From Flavobacteriaceae bacterium (lineage in GTDB: Bacteria > Bacteroidota > Bacteroidia > Flavobacteriales > Flavobacteriaceae), in contig JAGKWW010000001.1 of the NCBI GenBank assembly GCA_021151665.1, forward strand, positions 1-64,000: a stretch of 64,000 bases of DNA, given 5' to 3'. Position 1 is the stretch's first letter; each line of letters begins with the position of its first letter. The position numbers were made by a program, and so were the translations under genes. Under the pieces are notes generated by a model. The model did not search any database and was not told the origin of the DNA. It worked only from the letters and a program-made list of their open reading frames with translations. Positions 17,448 to 25,498 of this stretch are shown one piece after another.

Positions 17448-19169
17448 ATGACGGAAAATAAAGTAAGTACAGGACATCCTAAAGGATTATATGTATTGTT
17501 TGTAACAGAAATGTGGGAGCGTTTCAGCTACTACGGCATGAGGGCGCTTTTTGTGCTGTTCATGACCAAGGCTCTTTTGTTTGATAAGGCGCTGGGCTCG
17601 CAAGTGTACGGAAGCTATACCGGCCTTGTTTACCTTACGCCGCTTATCGGCGGTTATATGGCAGACAGGTATTGGGGTAACAGGAAATCCATTATTATAG
17701 GTGGTATACTTATGGCTATAGGCCAATTCTTTATGTTCCTTTCCGGAAGCTTTTATCAGGATGTGAACCTTGCCACTCCGCTTATGTTCGGCGGCCTTGG
17801 GCTACTTATTTTTGGTAACGGATTCTTTAAACCGAACATTTCTACGATGGTGGGCCAACTGTATCCGGTGGGTGACAAACGGGTTGACTCAGCGTTTACA
17901 ATATTCTACATGGGTATCAACCTTGGCGCCTTTATTGCACCGCTATTGTGCGGGTTTTTTGGTGACACCGGCAATCCGGCCGACTTTAAATGGGGCTTCC
18001 TGCTGGCTTGTATAGGAATGATATTGAGCGTAATACTCTTTATCATGCTTAAGAATAAATACATCGTGACGCCGACGGGCGAGCAGATTGGTGCTGCGCC
18101 TAATAGTTCAAGACAGTCTGCCGAAGAAGTAAAAGTACCGGTATCTTCAAAAACCATTGCGCTTTGGGTATCTGTATGGATTGTTCTTCTTGCAGCGTTT
18201 TATTATTTCCTTGATGGCGACCTTATCGGCGCCTTTATATTCTCGCTGACTATAGCTGCTCCGGGTTATATTATCTCAGATCCGGGCCTTAGCAAAATTG
18301 AAAAGGAGCGTATTTGGGTTATCTATATCGTTGCATTCTTCGTGATATTCTTCTGGGCGGCATTTGAGCAGGCAGGCGCCTCGCTTACCTATTTCGCAGA
18401 GGAACAAACCGACAGGAGGCTCTTTGGTACTATCGTTCCGGCATCGTACTTCCAGTCAATTAATGCTGTAGCGATTGTAATTTTCGCTCCAATTTTCGTT
18501 TGGCTATGGGGTACCCTCGGTAAAAAGAATATGGAGCCTGCATCTCCTTACAAACAGGCGATCGGACTTTTCCTTCTTGCGGTGGGTTATGTGGTTATCG
18601 CTTTCGGTGTAAAAGGGCTTCAGCCGGGCGTTAAAGTGAGCATGATGTGGCTTGTGAGCCTGTATACGATACATACGTTTGGCGAGCTGTGCCTTTCGCC
18701 GATTGGACTGTCTATGGTAAACAAGCTTGCGCCGGTTAAGTTTGCATCGCTGCTTATGGGTGTATGGTTCCTGAGTACTGCTTCTGCCAACAAGTTTGCC
18801 GGTACGCTGAGCGCACTTTATCCTGAGGCTGTAGTATCGCTTACAAGTGTAGAGAAAGTAGAGCAAGAGAAAGGTGTTGCGCTTTTCCCCGAAGGATTTG
18901 AAAAGAAAAATGCCCAGGATATCAATGGCGTTAAAGTAATACCATTTGAAAAAGTAGGGTTTGGCAATATTAAGGATGAAGCTTCAAAAACAGAAGCGAT
19001 CAGCCAGCTTGAAAAACAACAGGTGGAGAACGTGAAGAAGTTTATGGGCTTCTCTATAGCCAACCTGTACGATTTCTTTATGCTTTTCGTTGTAATGGCA
19101 GGTGTTGCTTCGGTTATCCTGTTCCTGCTCAGCAAAAAGCTTATGGACATGATGCACGGCGTACGCTAA
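17448..19169 (+). CDS. POT-family proton-coupled oligopeptide transporter (copy 2)
   Basis: 573 residues, a paralogue of the gene before it: the same TEMWERF motif, here followed by SYYG, and GNGFFKPNISTMVGQLYP. It lacks the large mid-protein insertion of copy 1. Instead it has a soluble stretch of about 70 residues near the C-terminus (about 458-530, LFPEGFEKKNAQDINGVKV), before the last membrane helix. The differences suggest distinct partners or peptide preference. It is followed after 10 nt by a thioredoxin-fold gene, and the whole group probably forms one operon. Confidence 0.93.
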   Translation: MTENKVSTGHPKGLYVLFVTEMWERFSYYGMRALFVLFMTKALLFDKALGSQVYGSYTGLVYLTPLIGGYMADRYWGNRKSIIIGGILMAIGQFFMFLSGSFYQDVNLATPLMFGGLGLLIFGNGFFKPNISTMVGQLYPVGDKRVDSAFTIFYMGINLGAFIAPLLCGFFGDTGNPADFKWGFLLACIGMILSVILFIMLKNKYIVTPTGEQIGAAPNSSRQSAEEVKVPVSSKTIALWVSVWIVLLAAFYYFLDGDLIGAFIFSLTIAAPGYIISDPGLSKIEKERIWVIYIVAFFVIFFWAAFEQAGASLTYFAEEQTDRRLFGTIVPASYFQSINAVAIVIFAPIFVWLWGTLGKKNMEPASPYKQAIGLFLLAVGYVVIAFGVKGLQPGVKVSMMWLVSLYTIHTFGELCLSPIGLSMVNKLAPVKFASLLMGVWFLSTASANKFAGTLSALYPEAVVSLTSVEKVEQEKGVALFPEGFEKKNAQDINGVKVIPFEKVGFGNIKDEASKTEAISQLEKQQVENVKKFMGFSIANLYDFFMLFVVMAGVASVILFLLSKKLMDMMHGVR

Positions 19170-19179
19170 AAATTATACT

Positions 19180-19647
19180 ATGAAAAAGATTGCTTTTGTA
19201 CTTTTCCTTACCCTCGGCACTATGGCAGCAAATGCCCAGGAGCTTAAGTGGTATACCAATGTGAACGATGCGATGGCGGTATCGCAAAAAACAAAAAAAC
19301 CGATGTTCCTGTTCTTCACGGGCAGCGACTGGTGTGGATGGTGCATGCGCCTGCAGAAAGAAGTTTTCAAAACCCCTGAGTTCGCTAAATGGGCCGAGAA
19401 GAACGTAATACTCGTAGAGCTCGACTATCCGCGTAAAGCGCAGGATGAAGCGACTAAGCAGCAGAATGCGCAGCTTGCCGCTACTTTCGGGATCAAGGGC
19501 TACCCAACGGTTTGGTTCGCCGACGCCGAGAAAACAAAAGAGGGCAAAGTGAACTTCAAGGCGTTAGGAAGCAGTGGATACCTGGCAGGTGGCCCTGCGA
19601 CATGGCTTGAAAATGCTAATGCCATCCTTGCCTCGCGAAAGAAATAA
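19180..19647 (+). CDS. Exported thioredoxin-fold protein (CGWC)
   Basis: 155 residues with a signal peptide (MKKIAFVLF...AANAQ). The active-site motif is SDWCGWCMRL, a CxxC of CGWC type more like TlpA/DsbD-gamma-like reductases than classic thioredoxin (CGPC). The cis-proline loop is GYPTVWF. It should be a periplasmic thiol-disulfide protein. It is the last gene of the peptide-use operon and is followed by a terminator; the link to peptide use is by position only. A second, related gene follows. Confidence 0.85.
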   Translation: MKKIAFVLFLTLGTMAANAQELKWYTNVNDAMAVSQKTKKPMFLFFTGSDWCGWCMRLQKEVFKTPEFAKWAEKNVILVELDYPRKAQDEATKQQNAQLAATFGIKGYPTVWFADAEKTKEGKVNFKALGSSGYLAGGPATWLENANAILASRKK

Positions 19648-19651
19648 CAAT

Positions 19652-19684
19652 ATTCCCCTTCGGTAACAGAAGGGGAATTTTTAT
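19652..19684 (+). terminator. Rho-independent terminator
   Basis: Perfect 10-bp stem attccccttc / gaaggggaat with a 7-nt loop (ggtaaca) followed by T residues. It ends the peptide-use operon. Confidence 0.9.
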
Positions 19685-19733
19685 ATTAAAAAATCGGCAT
19701 CGTTTTTGAAAGATGCTTTTTAAAATGTAAACA

Positions 19734-20195
19734 ATGAAAAAATTTATCCTGACTTTATTTATTGCCCTTGGCGCAATGGCTGCGCAGGCGCAGGCCAAAG
19801 AAATCAAATGGATGACTCTGGACGAAGCCCTTGCTGCCCAGAAGAAAAATGCGAAGCCTATTTTTATGGATGTCTATACCGACTGGTGCGGCCCGTGTAA
19901 AATGCTCGATAAGAACACATTTCACGATCCTGCGATTGTGGAGTATATCAGCAAAAATTATTACGCCGTAAAATTCAACGCGGAAGGTAACAGCGAGGTA
20001 AATTATAAAGGCAAAAAATACACGAATCCTGGTTATGTTGCGGGCAGGAGCGGACGCAACGCTGCCCACCAGTTTGCCGAGATGCTAAACCTGGAAGGCT
20101 ACCCTACAATGGTGGTGCTCAATAAAAAAGGTGATATCGCCAATAATATCGTAGGCTACCATACGCCTGAACAACTTTTGGCTGCTCTCAAATAA
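19734..20195 (+). CDS. Exported thioredoxin-fold protein (CGPC)
   Basis: 153 residues with a signal peptide (MKKFILTLFI...AAQAQA). The active site is TDWCGPCKML, the classic thioredoxin CGPC, with the cis-proline loop at GYPTMVV. It is a paralogue of the previous protein (same size, similar signal peptide), but it is cut off from it by a terminator and should have its own promoter. I found no convincing -7 element in the 86-nt gap. Likely a periplasmic disulfide reductase or isomerase. Confidence 0.85.
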   Translation: MKKFILTLFIALGAMAAQAQAKEIKWMTLDEALAAQKKNAKPIFMDVYTDWCGPCKMLDKNTFHDPAIVEYISKNYYAVKFNAEGNSEVNYKGKKYTNPGYVAGRSGRNAAHQFAEMLNLEGYPTMVVLNKKGDIANNIVGYHTPEQLLAALK

Positions 20196-20218
20196 AAGTA
20201 GGTTTACCTGATGATATA

Positions 20219-20254
20219 AAAATCCCTTTTCGGCAACCGCATGGAAAGGGATTT
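20219..20254 (+). terminator. Hairpin terminator, copy 1 of a duplicated element
   Basis: Stem aaatcccttt / aaagggattt with loop tcggcaaccgcatgg. The 36 bases match 20614-20649 at 33 positions, loop included. Read on the minus strand this copy would encode IPFHAVAEKGF, close to the C-terminal end of ComEC (IPFHATAEKGF), which is encoded by the other copy. Confidence 0.8.
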
Positions 20255-20344
20255 ATATTTAAAATCGATTGGTTTCACTCTGAATAATCAACAAGCTTAG
20301 AGACGGGTCTGTTTAGTCTTTTTAATTAACCAAAATGGAACATT

Positions 20345-20554
20345 ATGAGCGAAAATATGATGGACGAGATCAAGAAAATGTCCGACCGGGAATTAATGGA
20401 ACACCTTGCTTATAACTCCGCAAGAAGCGAACGGCATTTAAGAAGAATATCAAATAATGTCATCTTCTTTTTCTGGGTATGTTTTATTGCATTACTATTG
20501 GTTGCGGGCTTGGCGCTTTTTACCGTCAGGGAAGTTCCTTCCAGTTATTATTAA
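20345..20554 (+). CDS. Tiny single-TM membrane protein, unknown function
   Basis: 69 residues: a charged N-terminal half (MSENMMDEIKKMSDRELMEHL, then a basic stretch SERHLRRIS) and one hydrophobic helix (about 39-61), then a short polar tail. The basic residues ahead of the helix predict the N-terminus inside the cell. No family recognised. The gene is bracketed by the two near-identical hairpins at 20219 and 20614, with no other gene nearby on this strand. Real coding is likely but not proven. Confidence 0.6.
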   Translation: MSENMMDEIKKMSDRELMEHLAYNSARSERHLRRISNNVIFFFWVCFIALLLVAGLALFTVREVPSSYY

Positions 20555-20599
20555 AGTATATAAAGATCCTGATTTTTGGAGACGTAATCTATCAGATAG

Positions 20600-22621
20600 T
20601 TATTTTATGTTGTAAAATCCCTTTTCGGCAGTGGCATGGAAAGGGATTTTTAGTTTCCTGCAGGTGGTTTTCCACCGCGCTACATAGCTTTTGTAATTGG
20701 TCCCGTCGGCAACCACGGCTTTTGGTTCAAGCCCGGCCAAGAGGCGTTCCAGGTTGATTTTTGGCGAAGCACGAAGTATAAGAATGTCCGGATGAAGTGA
20801 CGGCTCATAAATTTCCGCCCGGTCTGCAACAAGTATCTTTTTACCGTTTACAAACACAAGATCTTTCAGCGGTTTATAGTGGAGGCTATCGCAGAACATC
20901 GCCGCGCCGTACGATGATATGTCCCGGTTAACGGGTTTGATAGGGGCATTGCTCATGGCTGTGAGCTTGCCTTTTTGGTTTACCAGGATAAGCGACTGCT
21001 TTCGGTTATGAAGCACCAGCGCATCCGTAGACTGCTTTGCTGATAGTGATGTGAGTCCGTAAGCCAACTGAAAAATCAATACTGAGGACAGGAGCACGGC
21101 GCTACGGCGAAACGACCGTTTATAGAGCCAAAAGATAAAGGAGCCAATTGACAGATATAGCAAAATCATCAGCATGGGTGAGAAAGGGATGTCCTTTATC
21201 AGGAATGAATCTATACCCGATATGACATCGGTAAATTTGTTCATTAACCAAATGCACAGGCTCATTAGTTTGCCAACCCAAAGCGATGCAGCTGTCCAGA
21301 TAAAATTGAGCAGAAGCGTTACTATGCCTAAAACTAAGACTGCATTGGAAAGCGGGATTACAACCAGGTTGGCAATCAGGAACAACAGCGGGAACTGGTG
21401 GAAGTAATACAACGTAAGGGGAAGGACACCAATTTGGGCAGCCAGCGATACCGTTGCCATATCGCCTGCTGCATTTAACGCAGCGTATTTCGACCGCGGC
21501 AGTCTTAAGACAGGGTGTATCCATAGAATACCGATAACGGCAGTGTAGCTGAGCTGGAAGCCTACATCAAAAAGGAGATCAGGATTGGCCAGCAACAGGA
21601 TGAGCATAGAGGTGGCCACCGAATTGATGGTGTTGTTGGAATGCCGGTTAAGCAGCATGCCCAGGCTGATAAAGCTGAACATAACGACCGAACGCACTAC
21701 GGATGCCGAAAGCCCTGCGATAAACGCAAAACCCCACATAAATACCATCATCAGGACAAAGTGCAGGATTCGTCCGCGCCGGGAGCGTTCTAAAGGCTTA
21801 AGCACGAGGTTAAATATAAAGAACAGTACGGCGAAGTGAAGCCCGGAGATAGCGATCACGTGTATCACTCCGGCTTTGGTATAGCTGTCGGTTGTTGCCT
21901 GATCCATATCCTGCCGCTGGCCGAACAGCAGCGCCTTGACCACGTTGTAGGTAACCGGGTCGTAACCTTGCTTGTCGAAAGAAGCTATCAGGGCATTTCG
22001 CAAGCGGCCTACATAGTACGCAAAATCTTTCTCTGTTCCGGTTTCTATAAAATTGCCCTTTAAGTAGAGTTGGTCATACACGCCCTGACGCCTCATGTAT
22101 GTCGAATAGTCGAAGCCATAAGGGTTGAGTGGTTTGTGTATAGGCTGCGGCGAGGCTATTATGGCTAATTTATCGCCGGGATTATAAACATGGGAAGCAC
22201 TATCTCTGGCGATAGAAATCAGGATCCGTCCGGTAGCTTTCTGGTTGTCTACCTGTGTAATATTGAAGAAATATTTTTCGGCAAATGCATTGGGTTTTAA
22301 TCGTTCCTTTATCACGCCGCTTATAACAGGCGTTTTTTCAGAAGTCTCAAAACGCGAATAATGGTCTTCGGCCAGTAGGGGATTATGCAATGCTGTGGCC
22401 AACATTCCCGCAAAAACAAAGCTACCGCAGGCGGATATACCAAATGCTTTCGACATCCAGGCGTTCGGGTTTTTCTGATAGAAAAAGGAAACAGATGCAG
22501 CAACTGCAGTGCCAAAGCAAACCGCGGCAATAACAGGCGATAGCAGAAGTATGCTATTCAACGCGATGCCAACGGCAAAACATACGGTAAAAATAACAAG
22601 GGGATACTTCAATACCTTCAT
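20600..22621 (-). CDS. comEC: ComEC/Rec2-type DNA uptake channel protein
   Basis: 673 residues. An N-terminal region with hydrophobic helices and a soluble DUF4131 part (NPLLAEDHYSRFE, GDKLAIIASPQ) precedes the ComEC competence domain (FGQRQDMDQATTDSYTKAGVIHVIAISGLHFAVLF is the start), with many further helices to about residue 510. In other bacteria it carries single-stranded DNA across the inner membrane. The C-terminal part has no HxHxDH metallo-beta-lactamase motif, so it has lost or never had the nuclease-like domain. Its last codons (IPFHATAEKGFYNIK) form a palindrome that works as a terminator-like hairpin. 34 nt separate it from the NlpC/P60 gene upstream. Confidence 0.9.
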   Translation of the reverse strand: MKVLKYPLVIFTVCFAVGIALNSILLLSPVIAAVCFGTAVAASVSFFYQKNPNAWMSKAFGISACGSFVFAGMLATALHNPLLAEDHYSRFETSEKTPVISGVIKERLKPNAFAEKYFFNITQVDNQKATGRILISIARDSASHVYNPGDKLAIIASPQPIHKPLNPYGFDYSTYMRRQGVYDQLYLKGNFIETGTEKDFAYYVGRLRNALIASFDKQGYDPVTYNVVKALLFGQRQDMDQATTDSYTKAGVIHVIAISGLHFAVLFFIFNLVLKPLERSRRGRILHFVLMMVFMWGFAFIAGLSASVVRSVVMFSFISLGMLLNRHSNNTINSVATSMLILLLANPDLLFDVGFQLSYTAVIGILWIHPVLRLPRSKYAALNAAGDMATVSLAAQIGVLPLTLYYFHQFPLLFLIANLVVIPLSNAVLVLGIVTLLLNFIWTAASLWVGKLMSLCIWLMNKFTDVISGIDSFLIKDIPFSPMLMILLYLSIGSFIFWLYKRSFRRSAVLLSSVLIFQLAYGLTSLSAKQSTDALVLHNRKQSLILVNQKGKLTAMSNAPIKPVNRDISSYGAAMFCDSLHYKPLKDLVFVNGKKILVADRAEIYEPSLHPDILILRASPKINLERLLAGLEPKAVVADGTNYKSYVARWKTTCRKLKIPFHATAEKGFYNIK
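20614..20650. terminator. Hairpin in the comEC 3' end, copy 2 (possible bidirectional terminator)
   Basis: Stem aaaatcccttt (20614-20624) / aaagggatttt (20640-20650), followed on the plus strand by TTAG. It is inside comEC on the minus strand but could end the transcript of the small plus-strand gene at 20345. See copy 1 at 20219. Confidence 0.65.
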
Positions 22622-22655
22622 GAACTGCGATATTGAAGCGATTACTGCATCAGGA

Positions 22656-23387
22656 TTATTCTTCGATAACCCTCTTAGCTTCTACAAAAGTACGCGAGTG
22701 ATATGCCTCATTCATAGAAGAAACTACAACACCAGAGCTGGTAGAAGAGTGTACGAAAAGCACTTCGCCTTCGGGAGTCACATCGGCTACAATGCCTACG
22801 TGATTGATAGCCCTGCGGTTGTGGCTGTTGCGGAAGAAAAGAAGGTCGCCTTTTTTAACCTCCGAAAGCTTTACTGACATTCCGGTTTCAGACATTGCCT
22901 GTGAGCTGCGGGGCAGCGTGATGTCAAAAATCTTAAATGTAGCGAACACCATTCCCGAGCAATCCATACCCTCACGGCTGGTTCCGCCTCCGCGGTAACG
23001 TACACCTACAAAATCAAGGGCATTGTTTACAATTTGTTCGGCAAGGTAGCTTTCTGATGGAGCCGGGGTAAAATCAGCATCCGGTGCATCATTGATTACA
23101 GAAGTTTTGCCTGCAGGCCCCTCAGCCTTACCCGATCCGTCTTTTATCTTTTCTTTTGCTTCTGCAACCGGTTTATTAGCCAGTATTGAAGGCTGCGCCG
23201 CCGAGGCTACTCCGCCACCCATTGAAGGGGATTTTCTGCCGGAGAACGCAACTGTTTCAGAATTGTTTTTTTCAACGTAGGAATAGATTCCCTTTTTCAT
23301 AGCTTCCTTCTTAGAGGTAACTATTTGTGCCGAAGCGTTCACAGAAAACAATAACACGAAAAGGGAAAGGGACAATAGGTATTTCAA
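22656..23387 (-). CDS. NlpC/P60 (C40) family peptidoglycan hydrolase
   Basis: 243 residues with a signal peptide (MKYLLSLSLF...NASAQ). The N-terminal ~110 residues are Ala/Lys/Pro/Ser-rich and probably unstructured. The NlpC/P60 catalytic domain follows: Cys143 in MDCSGM, His196 in INHVGIV, and third residue His213 in FVHSS. Enzymes of this family cut peptide cross-bridges in the cell wall (gamma-D-glutamyl to meso-DAP bonds). It lies 34 nt upstream of comEC and has its own -7 element, so it may head a two-gene transcript. Confidence 0.9.
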   Translation of the reverse strand: MKYLLSLSLFVLLFSVNASAQIVTSKKEAMKKGIYSYVEKNNSETVAFSGRKSPSMGGGVASAAQPSILANKPVAEAKEKIKDGSGKAEGPAGKTSVINDAPDADFTPAPSESYLAEQIVNNALDFVGVRYRGGGTSREGMDCSGMVFATFKIFDITLPRSSQAMSETGMSVKLSEVKKGDLLFFRNSHNRRAINHVGIVADVTPEGEVLFVHSSTSSGVVVSSMNEAYHSRTFVEAKRVIEE

Positions 23388-23423
23388 AACTTTTTATTTT
23401 ATCAAATTCGACTCTGCTTTTTG

Positions 23424-23431
23424 CAAATATA
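23424..23431 (-). promoter_or_regulatory. -7 element of the NlpC/P60-comEC transcript (TATATTTG)
   Basis: TATATTTGC on the minus strand, 37 nt upstream of the start codon and just downstream of the lpxB stop. No TTG is seen at 19-22 nt. Confidence 0.6.
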
Positions 23432-23461
23432 AAAAATCCTATTTAATAAAATATTAAGAAT

Positions 23462-24574
23462 CTATGTTAAATGTTTGAAAATGAGGTTTGCTGCCTTTTT
23501 GCTCGCGCCGGCTCCGCCTAATTTTTTTTCCAGCAAATCATAGGATTCACGGAGCTTCGCGCGATTTTCATCTGTTAAAATCTTTTGGAGTTCTATTCTG
23601 ATATTTTTTTTATTGCATTCATCCTGGATGAGCTCTACAACGATTTCGCTGTCCATGATCAGGTTGACCAGGGAGATGTATTTCAGCGTAATAATGCGTT
23701 TCGCGATCTGGTACGATATCCATCCGCCTTTATAGCACACCACTTCAGGAACTTTAAATAGCGCTGTTTCGAGAGTTGCCGTTCCGGAGGTTACCAAAGC
23801 AGCATGCGCTATACTAAGCAGGTCGTATGTTTTGTTAGACACAAACTTCACATTTTTCCCGTTCAGGAAGGGCTGGTACAGGCTAAAATCCTGCGATGGC
23901 GCACCGGCTATGACGAACTGGTAGTCCGGGAAATCATCGGTTACCGATAGCATTACCTCAAGCATTTTTGTTACTTCCTGTTTACGGCTTCCGGGCAGTA
24001 TGGCAATTACCGGCCTGTCGTCAAGCCCATTCTCAATTCGAAATGCAGTTTCGTCCGTAGATTTCTTATTCCGGATGGCATCAATAAGGGGATGCCCTAC
24101 AAACTCCACCTTATAATTGTGCTTGTTCTCGTAAAACTCTTTTTCAAACGGGAGGATGATGTACATGTGGTCCACATCGCGGCGGATAGATTTGATGCGG
24201 TTTTCCTTCCACGCCCATATTTGGGGGGAGATGTAATAATGGGTCTGAAACCCGAGCGGCTTTGCCCATTTGGCAATGCGCATATTAAAGCCCGGATAGT
24301 CTATAAAAATAATGGCATCGGGCTTAAATGCCAGGATGTCCTGCTTGCAGAATTTTATATTGCTGAGTATTGTGCCCAGGTTCTGTACCACTTCGGCAAA
24401 GCCCATAAAGGCAAGGTCACGATAGTGCTTTACAAGGGTGCCGCCGGCCTGCTGCATGAGGTCGCCTCCCCAAAAGCGTATTTCTGCCGCCGGGTCTGCT
24501 ATATAAAGTTGCTTCATCAGGTTAGAGCCATGCAGGTCGCCCGATGCTTCGCCGGCAATAATGTAATATTTCAT
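23462..24574 (-). CDS. lpxB: Lipid-A-disaccharide synthase
   Basis: 370 residues, the normal size. It joins UDP-diacylglucosamine and lipid X to form the lipid A disaccharide at the inner face of the membrane. Marks of the family are GEASGDLHG at residues 8-16, IDYPGFNMRIAKWAK, YYISPQIWAWKENRI, LPFEKEFYE and LPGSRKQEV. It follows surE after 26 nt on the same strand, an arrangement common in Flavobacteriaceae. Confidence 0.96.
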   Translation of the reverse strand: MKYYIIAGEASGDLHGSNLMKQLYIADPAAEIRFWGGDLMQQAGGTLVKHYRDLAFMGFAEVVQNLGTILSNIKFCKQDILAFKPDAIIFIDYPGFNMRIAKWAKPLGFQTHYYISPQIWAWKENRIKSIRRDVDHMYIILPFEKEFYENKHNYKVEFVGHPLIDAIRNKKSTDETAFRIENGLDDRPVIAILPGSRKQEVTKMLEVMLSVTDDFPDYQFVIAGAPSQDFSLYQPFLNGKNVKFVSNKTYDLLSIAHAALVTSGTATLETALFKVPEVVCYKGGWISYQIAKRIITLKYISLVNLIMDSEIVVELIQDECNKKNIRIELQKILTDENRAKLRESYDLLEKKLGGAGASKKAANLIFKHLT

Positions 24575-24600
24575 TTACTGCAGATTAAGGCACAAAAGTA

Positions 24601-25380
24601 CTATTTATTATTAATGTCCCACGCATTCAGTGTCTGCATAGCGTGGTAGGCAGTCAGGTCAAACTGCACCGGAACCATGGATACATAGCCATTAGCCAGC
24701 GCCCATTCGTCAGTATCCTCGCCATTATCAAGATTTACAAACTGTCCTGTCAGCCAAAAATAGTCCCGGCCCTGTGGGTTGGTGCGCTTATCAAACCGTT
24801 CTTCCCACATGGCTTTGGCCTGGCGGCATACTTTTATCCCCTTAATTTCTTTATACGGTAACTTTGGCAGGTTTACATTTAGAATAACCCCCTCAGGCAA
24901 TCCATTTTCCAAAACCTGCTGCGCTACCTTTCTGATGTAAGGCTTTGCCGGCTCAAAGTCGGCATTCCAGTTATAGTCAAGCAAAGAGAAGCCAATGGCG
25001 GGAATACCTTCGATGCCCGCTTCTACCGCGGCGCTCAATGTTCCGGAGTAAATGACATTGATGGAAGAGTTAGAGCCGTGGTTCACTCCAGATACGCAAA
25101 GGTCGGGCTTGCGCTTTAGTATTTCATGCACGGCAAATTTTACACAGTCTACCGGTGTGCCGGAGCAGCTGTATTCCATTTCCACATCGGGGTCAATGTC
25201 AATTTTATTAATGTAAAGCGTGTTGTTGATGGTTATCGCATGGCCTGTGGCACTTTGCGGGCTGTCCGGTGCTACCACAACAACGTCGCCAAGCTCTTTC
25301 ATTACCGATATTAGTGCGCGAATTCCCGGTGCGGTAATACCATCGTCATTGGTAACCAGGATAAGGGGTTTTTTACTCAC
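24601..25380 (-). CDS. surE: 5'/3'-nucleotidase SurE
   Basis: 259 residues from the GTG used here (MSKKPLILVTNDDG). The metal-binding Asp pair is in TNDDG (residues 10-14). Other SurE marks are APDSPQSATGHAIT, CSGTPVDCVKF, SGVNHGSNS and YSGTLSAAVEA. SurE removes phosphate from nucleoside monophosphates. The frame is open for three more codons to a TTG at 25389, which I consider less likely. First gene of surE-lpxB. Confidence 0.93.
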   Translation of the reverse strand: MSKKPLILVTNDDGITAPGIRALISVMKELGDVVVVAPDSPQSATGHAITINNTLYINKIDIDPDVEMEYSCSGTPVDCVKFAVHEILKRKPDLCVSGVNHGSNSSINVIYSGTLSAAVEAGIEGIPAIGFSLLDYNWNADFEPAKPYIRKVAQQVLENGLPEGVILNVNLPKLPYKEIKGIKVCRQAKAMWEERFDKRTNPQGRDYFWLTGQFVNLDNGEDTDEWALANGYVSMVPVQFDLTAYHAMQTLNAWDINNK

Positions 25381-25498
25381 GGTTTGCAAAATTCAAAATA
25401 ACTATTGTACATTTACGTTTGCTAAGTTACGCAATTTGTGCAGTGCCGTGCGGTGACGAAAGTTTTTTAACGGAAGAGTAAAACTGGCACGCTTTTTT

